From Scleroderma bovista (taxonomy: Eukaryota > Basidiomycota > Agaricomycetes > Boletales > Sclerodermataceae), in the NCBI GenBank assembly GCA_037178675.1, contig JAYMGJ010000132.1, forward strand, positions 1 through 37,287: 37,287 nt of DNA. Reading direction: 5' to 3'. The notes beneath the pieces are model-generated. The model saw only the letters and a list, made by a program, of their open reading frames with translations, was not told the origin of the DNA and did no database searches. Shown here one piece after another: positions 21,425 through 31,859 of this stretch. The first letter of the stretch is position 1. Each line of letters begins with the position of its first letter. The position numbers were made by a program, and so were the translations under genes.

Positions 21425-21619
21425 ACACATGGGAAATTTCAATGTTTTGACCAAGGTAGAATATAAATCCGAAGACGATTGCAAAATATTATATTTTAAT
21501 AAAGGATTATCTTTTTTTATTTTGAAATGTGTCAGAAGCTATTTGCAATATATTATATTGTACAATTATATTCTGAATTAACTTCTACCCATGTCAAAAT
21601 ATTGAGATTTCCCATGTGT
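21425..21619. repeat. Inverted-repeat element with AT-rich loop (MITE-like)
   Basis: The arms at 21425-21468 and 21577-21619 are inverted copies about 80% identical (core catgggaaat..tcaat.ttttgac). They enclose a very AT-rich centre (tattatattttaataaagg). A third partial copy in the same orientation as the right arm (caaaatattggaatttccc) lies at 21687-21705. The arrangement resembles a decayed miniature inverted-repeat transposon; no target duplication was identified. It sits between the SDR promoter and the 3' end of the CFEM gene. Confidence 0.55.
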
Positions 21620-21705
21620 TATACTGCTCAGTGCTCAGAATGTGTTGTCACTAACGAGGTGGCTATGTCACTCATTTTCATGCCTTCAAAATATTGGAAT
21701 TTCCC

Positions 21706-22082
21706 CTATGTAAGCATGCAGGACGAGGTAATAAAAGGGTTACCTACATTTGGACACTTTTCATTGTAGAGAGCTTGTGCATTCTGATAGTCCGATGTCA
21801 GACAATTGGAGTTCAAACAATGTCCAACCATGTTATGGAATGCAGAGGAGGTGCAGACACAATGCAGGTCCTCACTGATGTACACACCATAATTAGTGGG
21901 GTGGACAAGATGGGATAGTCAGATGCAACTTACATTCCGGAACAGCCGGCACTCTTGGCAGAGGAGGTACTGCAATTAAGAAGGCAGTTGGTCAAAGAGG
22001 AGGCGGGAGCACCGTCGACTTGAGTCTGTGCATAGACAATGAGGATAGAAACAACAGTCTGGGCGAAAGATTTAGTGAACAT
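21706..22082 (-). CDS. Small secreted CFEM-domain protein
   Basis: Exons 21934-22082 and 21706-21874 joined by a 59-nt GT-AG intron (21875-21933); 105 aa. The start MFTKSFAQTVVSILIVYAQT is a clear signal peptide with a likely cut before APASS. The mature part has eight cysteines in CFEM order: TNCLLNC, SAGC, DLHCVC, GHC, SNC and EKC, with the family aspartate in GIEDLHC and a Phe and Ala at the usual places. CFEM proteins are fungal extracellular or GPI-anchored, and in several species bind haem/iron or act at host surfaces. This one lacks a Ser/Thr stalk and GPI signal, so it is predicted to be secreted free. The stop (TAG, 21708-21706) lies inside a copy of the neighbouring repeat, so the tail may have been truncated by that insertion. 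An alternative donor (G|gtaacc near 21730) could extend it. Confidence 0.8.
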
Positions 22083-22115
22083 GTTGGCAGGATGAGACTG
22101 GGCCCTTCGTTCTCG

Positions 22116-22121
22116 TTTATA
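22116..22121 (-). promoter_or_regulatory. TATA box of the CFEM gene
   Basis: Minus-strand TATAAA 34-39 bp upstream of the CFEM ATG, consistent with a short leader and a strongly regulated secreted-protein promoter. Confidence 0.5.
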
Positions 22122-22652
22122 AAGATATCGAAGGAGTGGCTGAGGAGAGTAAGCATAATCATTGTCCACTTATAATGTTGTCCCATCCCTGGTTACGTGG
22201 GTATAATACGGGTTATACATTTGAAAAGGATCAACGGTGACGTGCTTATGTACCTAAAAAAGTTTTCGACCTGTACATGGGATAGATCAGAAAGGGCACG
22301 CACTGACCACTACGCCAAATGCCAGCAGTGGGTGTCCAGTTCGTCCCCTCCACAAGCTCGTTTAACACTGGCACAGAGTACATGGCCATTCCTGACCAAT
22401 TCGATAAAAACAAGTTTGGTTCGATACCAGTGCGGTCTCTAGGGAAGACGTGGCCAAACGTTGTTCCACTCCCAAGGTCCCCATATGAACGCGGTGGATG
22501 CAAACCGATCGGGCATTCTGTAGAACGGTAGCAAGAACATCTTTTTCGCTCTTAACATGTGAGGTCGTAGAACTGCCACAAATATTTGACCGTTGTATAG
22601 CGGGCACCATTTGGTTCTTCAGCGTGTTTGATAGCTAACTAGTATAGCACTG

Positions 22653-23236
22653 TTAGAAGTAGCCTGCGCGATCAGGGAGCTCGCCGGTAATAAGAAATCG
22701 CTCTTTGAGTGTGGGGGACGCCGAAGGACCGCGCCACGTGTGTCCAGCTGATGGATGATATGAAAATAAAAGCTGGCACAGAAGAACGCGAACCAGAAGA
22801 TGCGAGGCGGAGGTAACACTGTTGTTGAACGTTTGAACCCCCATCCTGGGCCAGTGGTTGTCCTTGAAGAAGGGTCGCAGTGTCGTACACAATGACGCGA
22901 CCATGTGAAGCGTGGACGACCTCTGAACGTTTGACGAATTACCTGTCGAGGAATGACTCAAGGTGAGACTTGAATCAACACATCGAAGGTCTGGGGGGTG
23001 GATCAAAGTTGTAATAGCCTTCGAGATTCACAGAAGATCACTCTATATGCATTACTTACTGTTGCGTCCCCGGTTGCAATACCGGAGTATGTACCCGGCG
23101 TGCAGACCTGGGATCAAATAACTTGGTATACAGCGATGGAACAAGGGCGGAAATGTTGATCAGATAGACATACCTCCCTTGAATCCGCGGGTACCGTAAC
23201 GGCACTACAAGAGGATAAAAAGTTGGCCAAGGCCAT
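22653..23236 (-). CDS. Candidate spliced gene, unassigned
   Basis: Three segments join in phase: 23174-23236 (MALANFLSSCSAVTVPADSR), 23060-23107 (VCTPGTYSGIATGDAT) and 22653-23018, with good GT-AG signals (gtatgt...ccag, gtaagt...gaag). From 22943 on two frames look equally protein-like: the continuous one (KDNHWPRMGVQTFNNSV) and a shifted one (HGRVIVYDTATLLQGQPL). The shifted one would need a 20-nt intron, too short to be spliced, so either a sequence error or decay is possible. Further left, FYRMPDRFASTAFIWGPWEW (about 22440-22525) and EPNLFLSNWSGMAMYSVPVL (about 22360-22425) also look coding. I do not recognise the family. Confidence 0.3.
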
Positions 23237-23424
23237 GGGCCAGTCGACTCTAGTACGCTGTTGGAATGACGACGCACCCCTGCTGACTAAGCCCGACTAC
23301 CTATCATAGTACGTTCCGGACTTCCCAATTGTGGACTTCGCAGTCAGACGAGACTAACATTCACACAGCAGGAGCCAAATCCTGGATCCAAAACAACTGG
23401 GTGCCAGCAAAAATTGTAGCTACA

Positions 23425-23645
23425 CAAAAAAAAGGAGCGAGACCAACCGGAAAAAAAGCAAAAAAAGAAAGAAAGAAAGAGAAAAAAAAGGTGCAGTAGT
23501 GCAGTGCGTCTCGAGATGCTGTGATGGCAATGGAAGAGAGAAGAAATGTATGTGTGTTACGCGGACGGGCGGACGGGCGGGATAAAACCAACGACGAGTG
23601 AAACACCGGGAAGTACGTAAAAGAAAAAAGAAAGAAAAAAAAAAC
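23425..23645. repeat. A/purine-rich low-complexity tract
   Basis: Runs of a-a-a-g-type sequence on the plus strand with a small ggacgggc repeat (about 23564-23580). On the minus strand this is a T/C-rich stretch just beyond the PBP1 stop, probably its 3' untranslated region. ORFs called here are compositional. Confidence 0.6.
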
Positions 23646-23868
23646 AATGGATGCCCTCCTTTTTTTCCAATATGGTCTCCTAATTTGAGTCAACATACAA
23701 CAGCTACCGGCACACGAATTGCTCCCGCGGATATGCTCTCACAACAACAGCAACAGAGAGAGATGAGAAAAATCGAGAGAGAGAGAACGGGGGAGGATGC
23801 GACGACGAGCATCTTATTGCAGAAGGCATTTGCTTTTGCAATAACACGCCATGCTCGTCAGATCATTG

Positions 23869-26800
23869 TCATGCGTGACTGACCCCGCCCATCGGTGGAG
23901 CTGGCCCAGCTTCATATGGAGGTGGTCCCCCAGGAGGCATCATCATGGCATACGGAACAGCATGTTGTACTGAACATTCAAACATCAGTATTATCACGGG
24001 ACAAGCAAGGTAATAAGGTGCGCACGTTGTGGGCTCTGGTGGTAATATGGGTGCGCATGCATAGGGGTAGGGGTAGGCGGCATGGACGGACGAGGTCCTG
24101 CACCGTTAGGCGGAGGAGCATACGTCGGCGGTGGCTGCATATATTGCGCTAAAATTGGTGCAGGATGTAAAATACACTGCCAAAAACGTCATAATCCAAA
24201 CTACTCACGGGGCATTTGCGGCATTGGCGACGCTGCATACATAGCTAGAGGCATCATAAGCGCACATATAACATGACAGTCCATCTACGTACGTTGTCCA
24301 TTTGGTGGCATGCCTGGGGGATAGGGCATAGGATGCATGAACGGTACGGACACATAGGCACCAGGCGGGGGTGGGCCCATCCCAGACATCATAGGCTAGC
24401 AGCACTCAGCCTTCAACACACAACAGTAAAACCACGCTACACACCTGTCCAGGAGGGTAGTAGTAACCAAAGCGCTGTTCGCCTTCTTCGTAGACATGGT
24501 GTACAACAGGTGGCGGGCCGGGAGGAGCCATGTGGGCAGGCTGTTGTGGCGCTTGGTGGGGTAGAGGAGGGAACATGTGCATGTACCGCTTGCCACTAAA
24601 TGGCCACAACGCAGCTATAAGCCAGTCAGTATAAACTCCCATCAAAGCCATTGCCACGCACTGATAGTGTTAGCCTCGGCAACCTTGTTATTATTCTTGA
24701 ACGGGTTAAAGTCATCCTTGACATTGACCAATGATTTCTTCAGTGCCTTGTTGCCGAAAAATAAGTTGGGAGTACTAGAGGCCTGCAATACCGGTCAGAT
24801 AAATAACAGGAGTAAAAAATGTGTCTTCACAGGTTCCGCAGCCTTGGGCTTCGGTGATGCAGACGCAGACGCAGACGCAGCGCTAGGATTCGGCGATGTA
24901 GGTCCCTGTTCGAACAGAATGCAAAGGAAAAAAAAATCCATAGTCAGTATCACCAGGTATAGCACGACAATGCGTTTAATATTACAGGCGTGAAAGCATT
25001 TGCCTTTGGATTAGGTCTGAAAGACGATGCGTTCGCATTCAGCCGGTTCAGAGCAGTCGGAGAAGTGGGGGTAGCGGCAGCATTAGCGATTGTAGTTGCG
25101 CCATTCGTTTGTGGCGCGGGTGATCGAGCCTTGCTCCCCTTGAACGGTGGTATAGGCTGGATATACATACTGATGGTTGCCTTTCCGTTGGTCTTGCCCG
25201 GTTCAGCGGGTTTCGTCGTCGCAGGTAACTTCGTACTGGAGGGAACGGGGGTCGCAGTGATCGCAACAGCTGCAAACGGTTTTGCAGGAGTATTTGCTGG
25301 TGTCGTAGGCTTGCGAGCCACTTCGGGGGCAACCTTAGCGGTGGCTTGCGGCATCCGTGAAGCACTCGATGAAGTACTTAGAGATCCAGCGTCTCCGATG
25401 GCCCGTGCGGCCGTGGAAGACGCGTCCCGTGAAGTCTTTTCCCGGATTTGTTGCTGCTTGCCTGTATCCTTGGCTAGGATGGGCACAAGGTCATCGGGAA
25501 TGGGTTTGTTGAGCTGATGTCATTGCGCCGTTTCAATGATAGGTAAGCCGTGCACGTAGGCATTTCGAATGATAAATTCTCTAACCTTGAATGTCTGAGA
25601 GAATTTGATGAGCTCCGCCTTGCGCTTGTCCATCTCGCTCTTCACCAGGGCCTGCTTCTTTTGAGTCAACCGTTGCCTTTCATGCGTAACAAAATCACGG
25701 AACGCCGGGAGGGGGTCCGCAGGTGGCTAGCGGTATGAACAATTAGCGGAACAAGTTCCAGCCCGATGGGGAACAAACCTTGTTAACTGATGATATCGAT
25801 GGAGCTGGAGAGGTTGACTTGGTTGTTGGAGGGGTCGGCTCCTTCTGCGCTGCCACTACATTCCCATCAGGGCCATTTACAGACACCTTGGGGATCTCGG
25901 CCTTTGGTGCTGGGGTAGCGGTGGATGGTGCGCCTGTAGCAGCACTTGGCTGCTGTTTGCGTGCGCCCGGTGGAATGTAAGCATTTGCACTGCGGACAAC
26001 CGCACCGTACCTGGGGCAGTGAGTGAGACGAAAGCATCATGGGAAATAGAAGGTCTTTACTTGTCCTCTTCATTTACGCCGCTATCATCGAGAGCTAAAC
26101 CTCTCTCCTCTGCCATATGGGGATTGTTCGTGGTAGCCTGTCCGAAAGTGTGAGTATCGTTGACGGAGTCCTCCCAGCCTCAACTAGCTTACACCCATAA
26201 TCTCGCTAGCGATGCGCTGGGCTTTCTTCTCCTTTTCCTTAAAATCCGGAGCATTCCGATCCAGCCTGGTAGTGTAGAGATCCTCGTTAAATGAGGTGGT
26301 GATACCAAACATCTGTTCGTTTATGGCAAATTGATCCCACGATGTGTTGGCGCCCGCCCCAGGTCCAAACGTGATCTCATCTCCTGTGCCTTCGAGCGCA
26401 TTGTGCGCAGCGGAAGATGGTCCGTGTGCTTCCTCTGCCGACTTCCAAGCCTGTAAATCACGCTCTCGACCCTGTTTTCCCTTGCTAATTTCAGCATCAA
26501 TGCGGAAGGCTGGGACACACAGCAAAGGAGGCGTTACATCAGGATCAATGTTACCAAGATGACAAGAGAGCATGATACATGGGATGCGGCGATGAATACA
26601 TGTCACGTCAATGGATATGGTGCTGAGTACTCACCGTCACCATTGGGTACTTTAGCATCAGCAGGACCAGACTGCCAAGAATCGATGTTAGAGGACAGAA
26701 TGAATAGGATTTCCTTGAGCGGTGTCCCTGGCTTCGAAATTTCCTTTGCATCCTTGAGCGTTACACCTGGTTTGTCTCCTTCTGGACTTGTCGATGAGAC

Positions 26801-27197
26801 CACACCCTCGTAACGTTGGCCATTCTTAGTAGACAATGTGACGGTAGTACCCTGGCGGGACAGTAAGACTGACGAGTTTAAGATACGGGTAGTTGGACGT
26901 ACTGTAAGACCTGCTAGGGACTGAATGATGCGATCCTGTTGGACATCTTGAGGACGAGAGCCATTGGCACCAGCCAATGGGGGGAAGGCCCCCTGATTGG
27001 AGGAGGGCGGACCATTTGGGAGACGTGCAGGGGGATTGGCAGGAGAGAACGTTGGTGACGCTCTTGCCCCTGTCCATGCCTGGGGACGGTTGTTTCTAGA
27101 AGGAATGAGAGCCAGCTGGGGAAATATTAGATGGGGATACCGACCGGGTAGCGGGTTCAGCTCTTCTCTGGGGCTTTGGGCGAGAAGGGGTTGCCAT
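23869..27197 (-). CDS. PBP1: PAB1-binding protein / ataxin-2 homologue
   Basis: Fourteen exons: 27145-27197, 26635-27095, 26193-26509, 26061-26137, 25779-26010, 25586-25726, 24986-25513, 24831-24905, 24662-24782, 24445-24614, 24293-24395, 24209-24244, 24026-24148, 23869-23969; 845 aa, all phases consistent. It is a cytoplasmic RNA-granule protein that binds poly(A)-binding protein and tunes mRNA stability and translation. Domains: an ataxin-2 Lsm fold (about 70-150; LSTKNGQRYEGVV, EILFILSSNIDSW); LsmAD (172-277; AFRIDAEIS, WDQFAINEQMFGI, DEITFGPG, ASEIM); YGAVVRSANAYIPPGARK; a PAM2 motif (LNANASSFRP, about 585-594) for the PABP MLLE domain; and a Pro/Met-rich tail ending GPAPPMGGVSHA. The ATG at 27197 has good context. 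A scrambled partial copy of exons 6-10 lies at 29.0-30.2 kb in opposite orientation. Confidence 0.93.
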
Positions 27198-27533
27198 TTG
27201 GAATGGGTAAAGAGAAAAGAGAAAGCAAGGATTGAAAAGATGAAGAAAGCAGCAAAAAGAGGGCAGAAATGTGGACAGATAGCAAGTACGACGCGACTGG
27301 GTCCGCTTGGGGCCTTCGGCTCGAAAATGTGACTTGGCCCGAGATGAAGAAAGGGAAGAAGAAATAAGCCTGTCTGCAAGCTGGCGGCCTGAAGACGAAG
27401 AAGAGGCACTTATGGGTCTCGTGCAAGTCTGACTGGGGAGTCAAGTAAAAGAGTCGCTCTAGTGAAATCAATATACAACGCTCGGGAACTCAATCCTACC
27501 CTGACCCCGACCACCGCACAACACACAGACACC

Positions 27534-27952
27534 ATGCCACCCTCCTCGTCCCCTCCCCACGCCGTCCCAACCACGGCCCAGTCCCCGCAGCCCAGCTCGC
27601 CAGTCTCGTCTCTGTCTAAGCTACGTGCTACTCGACTCCTGCACTCTCCTGCACTGATCAGCCACCACAGGTACCCACGGAGTTCGAATTCCACCTCTCG
27701 GGGTCCTGGCGCGTGCATGCACAGCTGGCCAACCCCTCGACACCCTCCAGGCCCACCAGACTATTCCTCCATGGCAGCATTCTCTCTCATGATGCAAAGC
27801 CTCTCGTTCCCTCGGTCCGAGAATGCCCCCAGCACGTGAAGTTTGAGTGGCGCCGAAAGCATATCAATAATTCGGCTGCTTTCCCCAGCGATCAGATATG
27901 CGTAGACTCGCGAGACGTAGCAACGCCAGTGGTAATCAGAGTGCCAACGTAA
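27534..27952 (+). CDS. Small unassigned gene divergent from PBP1
   Basis: An ATG in good context (acaccATGCC) opens a Pro/Ser-rich leader. The convincing part is 27671-27952 in another frame: EFEFHLSGSWRVHAQLANPS, LFLHGSILSHDAKPL, KFEWRRKHINNSAAF, ending VVIRVPT and TAA. A join needs an intron ending at 27670 (ccaccacag). The only donor in the right phase is at 27603 (gtctcg), which is weak. The ATG lies 336 bp from the PBP1 ATG, head to head, so a shared promoter is likely. No family is recognised. Confidence 0.35.
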
Positions 27953-29030
27953 CAGAAAGAGCCCGAGAGTGTCGCTTTGGCCTCTCGCACGACCATTCTC
28001 GGTGATTCCTCGATATGATGGAGTTCGGAGATACAGTGGCAATCAACATCCAGCAAGTTGCCATTTTTTTCCGGGAGGGGCCGGCTTCCACGATCGCGGG
28101 AATAGGGGTTTATTGATGAACAGCTACCACCGCGAAAAAAAGGACAACCATCGCGGGAAGTGGGTGACGGGTTCGTTGGCAGAGATACTAAAAATATGTC
28201 CTCGAACGCCATCCATGGCGCGGATTCCATTTGACAACTGGATCGGCATCCCATCAGTGTACATTCGTTAGAAAAGTCACTCCGTATAGCATGCCAGTCA
28301 GTGCACCTCGTAGCTCACTGCCTCTCAGAGGAGTTGTGAACATGTCAGGTTACCATGATCCGGCTGGTTGCGACAGCAGAAAGCAGGTAAAAAGGACATA
28401 TCGGCCAGAAGAAGTGGGTGATCTTGCAAGCCGCCATTCGCACTGAAAGATTGGTGAGAGGTGTGAATTAATCAGAACCAGCGGGTGCCCGATGTTACCG
28501 CTTGCCAGTCAGCACCGGCCAACCTTGAGTGGAAATTACGCGCAGATGTCGAAGAAGCTCTCGGACGGCACTTGACTTCCTAATTCTGAGAGGAAGACAA
28601 CCCAAGTGAGGGAATGCCCTTGGGGCTATGGAAGTGTGGATGTGAGGTGTGGTGCACGATTTCAAGAGAAGTGAGCGTACGAGCACTAGCGGGGGGAAGA
28701 AGAACCTTGGTGCCGCCCGAGATGGTACCAACAGATTTGGTCCCGACCGAGTACTGTATTGTGCAACGGTCAACTAACAGCCTTTAGATGTCATTTGACA
28801 CGTTGAGAATCTCGTCGTCCAAGTCAAATCCTTGTGTTGCAGATGAATGGTCCGCATGTACTTGCACTGTGGAAACGTTGAATCTGTGGATAGTCTGCTG
28901 AGTTCATGCACATTGTCCTGTGCAGGAGGCAGAACTAAGTCTCAGTCCTAGAGACATCTAACATAGGATCCATGACGATCTCTCCCAAGTTGCACCGGTC
29001 GGACTTCAAAATAGCAGCATGTGTAAGTGG
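27953..29030. other. Intergenic, nothing recognised
   Basis: Several short ORFs on both strands, none with splice-consistent extension or family motifs. No repeats stand out. Confidence 0.4.
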
Positions 29031-29039
29031 TGGCCCGTG

Positions 29040-30240
29040 AGCGATAGTAATACTTCCTGATTTCCTGGTCAGTGAAGAGCGAGTCAGACAAGCGCAACAC
29101 AGAAGCCATCGAATTCCAAGGTTGGAGTCTATCATTCGAAATGCCGATGCCTGCACGGCTTACCTATCATTGAAACGGCGCATGATTTCAGCTCAACAAA
29201 CCCATCTTCAACGGCCTCGTGCCCATCCTAGCCAAGGAGGCAGGCAAGTCCGGGAAAAGACTTCACGAGACGCGTCCTCCTCGAGCGCACGGGCCTTCAG
29301 ACACGCTGGATCTCTAAGTACTTCATCGAGTGCTTCACGAATGCCGCAAGCCACCGCTAAGGCTACCCCCGGAGTGACCCGCAAGCCTATGACACCAGCA
29401 AATGTCCTTGCAAGACCCCCCGCAGCTGCTGCGATCACTGTGAACCGGCTGAATCCGAACGCGACGTCTTTCATACTCAATCCCAAGGCAAATGCTTTCA
29501 CGCCTGCCATATCTGGTGATACTGACTGTGGGTTTTTTCTTTGCATTCTGTCCGAACAGGAACCTACATCGCTGAATCCCAGCGCTGCGTCTGCGTCTGC
29601 ATTACCCAAGCCCAAGGCTGCAGAACCTGTGAAGACACATCTTTTACTCCTATTATTTCTTTGACCGGCATTGCAGGCCTCTATTACTCACAACCCATTT
29701 TTCGGCAACAAGGCACTGCAGAAATCATCGGTTAATGTGGAGGATGACTTTAACCCATTCAAGAGTTCCTGGGTTGCCAAGGCTTCCACTATCAGTAAGC
29801 GGCAATGGTTTTGATGGGAGTTCATACTGACCGACTTATAGTTGTGCTGTGGCCATATCATGGCAATCCGTACAAGCATATGTTCCCTTTTCTTTCCTCC
29901 AAAGCGCCACGATGGCGTGCCCGCATGGCTCCTCCCAGCACCCCACCCGTTGTACACCGTGTCTACGAAGGGTAGGAAAACCCCTCAGAAGACGCTACCC
30001 GCAGAATAATACCTATCACTGCCACTGTGCCATCCATACCCCATCGAATGCTAGAAGATAACTGCCAGAACTTCTCAGAAGGGAGTGGTGAATCTACATC
30101 GCGCTCCGATGGCCCAGATCAATATCCGGTGTCTGCTTCTACCATTCCTTCCAAATTACCTACGAGTAAACCTGTTGAACCTGGCAAAGCTGATGACAAG
30201 GCGACCACTGGCATGTCTATCTCTCCCATTCCTTGGGTCG
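29040..30240 (+). pseudogene. Scrambled partial duplicate of PBP1
   Basis: Plus-strand sequence matching the minus-strand PBP1 gene. It follows part of exon 6 and intron 6 (gtgaagagcgag, atcattcgaaatgcc, cacggcttacctatcattga), exon 7 (REKTSRDASSSSARA, AGSLSTSSSASRMPQATAK, LNPNATSFILNPKANAFTP), exon 8 (SLNPSAASASALPKPKAAEP), exon 9 (FFGNKALQKSSVNVEDDFNP) and exon 10 (ARMAPPSTPPVVHRVYEG). The middle of exon 7 is missing from its place and a related segment appears downstream (30118-30230; KPVEPGKADDKATTGMSISP). Introns are retained, so the copy arose by DNA duplication, not through mRNA. The Lsm/LsmAD half is absent and the frame is broken repeatedly, so it is not expected to make a PBP1 protein. 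The PAM2-like core LNPNATSF survives. Confidence 0.85.
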
Positions 30241-30243
30241 AAT

Positions 30244-31338
30244 ATGATTGAAAATTTGTTTATAGCATTCAGTGTACTTGAAACCCTGGCTGAGCGGGCA
30301 TCGCGATACTCCATGAACCTTGACGATAGGGTAGAAAGGGATGTGTCGAAGTTCGCCACGGGTGGTTATGCTATTGTATATCAAGGAACCTTGCGGCCAC
30401 AGGAAACTATGGTAGCAATTAAGACATTTCGTTTCGGACACAAGAGTGACATACCTATTATCAAGGTTCACGATGTTCAAAATTTCCATCATGGGGCCTG
30501 ATCATATACACTCATTAGGGTATTTTTCATGAAGTCTATTTGTGGTCAAAACTTCGTCACGAAAACATCCTTCCGCTGTTCGGGATCACTACCAAATTTG
30601 ACCAGACGGTGTCAATAGTTTCTCCATGGATGGGAAAAGGAAACGCACACGACTACGTGCAAAATCGAGGTGTCGATCCCCGCCCTTTGGTATGTAAATA
30701 CCCCTTATATGTATCCAAATACGAGCCTAATACGTGTGACTTAGCTACCTGCATAATCATGACAAATCTCCGATATGGCATGGTGATCTAAAAGGAGTAA
30801 GTCCAGACGTACAGATCCACTCTCAGCGCGTTGAACCTATCGGATAGCTTAATGTTCTAATATCGGATGAAGGGTGTGCACTCCTCACTGATTTTGGGTT
30901 ATCTCAGGCTGTGCAGTCATCCTTCAGCATGACAGCGCCTTCCCGTAATGGAGGGTCCGTCAACTGGATGCCCCCTGAATATATTGACGAGTTAGAAGAG
31001 TGTGTAATAACAGCCGAGGGGGATGTGTGGTCATTTGGGATGACAGCGTTGGTTCGTTCCTCTGCACACCACCTTGTGACCTGTATGGTTGATGCAATAA
31101 TCCACAGGAGCTCTTCACCGCGAATCCACCCTTTCATAATGTCAAGACTCAATTCAATGTGAGGTTCCGCATTTTGAAAGGCCCGCCGGAACGCCCCAGC
31201 GATGTGGATACGTGTTCTCGCTTGACGAATGAATGGTGGGACATATGCAATGCTTGTTGGAATCGGAATGCTCTGGCACGCCCCAAAATGTCAGACATCC
31301 TAATCCAACTTGGCATTCACGGCTCCAATATTAACTAG
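30244..31338 (+). pseudogene. Protein kinase relic (TKL-like), lacking part of the N/C-lobe junction
   Basis: Segments: 30244-30465 (glycine-loop region FATGGYAIVYQG, VAIK lysine), 30519-30689 (EVYLWSKLRHENILPLFG, hinge SPWMGKGNAHDYV), 30745-30796 (YLHNHDKSPIWHGDLKG), 30848-31051 (LNVLISDEG, LTDFGLS, VNWMPPEY, GDVWSFGM) and 31108-31338 (ELFTANPPF, RPSDVDTC, ending TAG). HGDLK, DFG and PPE motifs are intact. Between PRPL (30689) and YLH (30745) about 26 nt are missing: the helix that normally precedes the catalytic loop is absent and the phase does not fit. The 55-nt intron leaves no room for another exon. It is therefore probably a pseudogene, or one with an unusual join. Its N-terminus runs directly into the PBP1-derived segment. 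Confidence 0.75.
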
Positions 31339-31355
31339 TCTGTGGCCCTGGATTT

Positions 31356-31798
31356 TTGGAAAGCGAATCCGATGATATTCTTCGTCTGCGTGCCCTAGGC
31401 TACGCAATTGATTTCCCCTCTTTTGAATATGGGGTAAAGCATTTCTGCGCATACAATTTTGTAAATCTAAATTACATGTCAGGGTGTATCTATTATTCTC
31501 CCCGCCAGTTTTGGGAGCTCATTGAAGCCGATATTTATTACTTTCCTCACCTCTTGCAGTTTTCCAATGATCCACAAGCACTTGCTGCTGCAGCCACATG
31601 TCTTTCAGGCTGCCCACATTAATACAAGGCATCTGTGCAATAATTGCCGGGAAGATACCTGTCATTTTACCCCTCTTAGGTCACGGAAATCACTACTTCG
31701 GCATTACGAGGTCTATACAACTCACTTCACTGGTCTTGGGCCAGAACTGGCACAACAGCAGCGATTGAACTTTCTAAGCTACACGGGTCTATTTTTGT
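31356..31798 (+). other. Possible C-terminal relic of a BTB-type protein
   Basis: Two overlapping frames look coding: 31356-31622 (DDILRLRALGYAIDFPSFEY) and 31522-31798 (NTRHLCNNCREDTCHFTPLR, a C-x2-C followed by a basic stretch). Basidiomycete BTB proteins often have a comparable region after the BTB fold, but no BTB domain is seen and the join is unclear. The identification is weak. Confidence 0.2.
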
Positions 31799-31859
31799 GA
31801 CCATACATCAATATCACCATTACAGAACCTTCGTCCTGCAGAGAATACACTGTTCCTCT

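Noticed and set aside
22923..22942. 20-nt intron that would join two good frames
   Set aside because: Too short to be spliced, so reported only as an ambiguity.
24990..25517. 175-aa plus-strand ORF
   Set aside because: Antisense of PBP1 exon 7, whose splicing and motifs are consistent; length comes from Ala/Pro codon bias.
26997..27332. Plus-strand ORF upstream of PBP1
   Set aside because: Antisense of PBP1 exons 1-2 and their leader; no own features.
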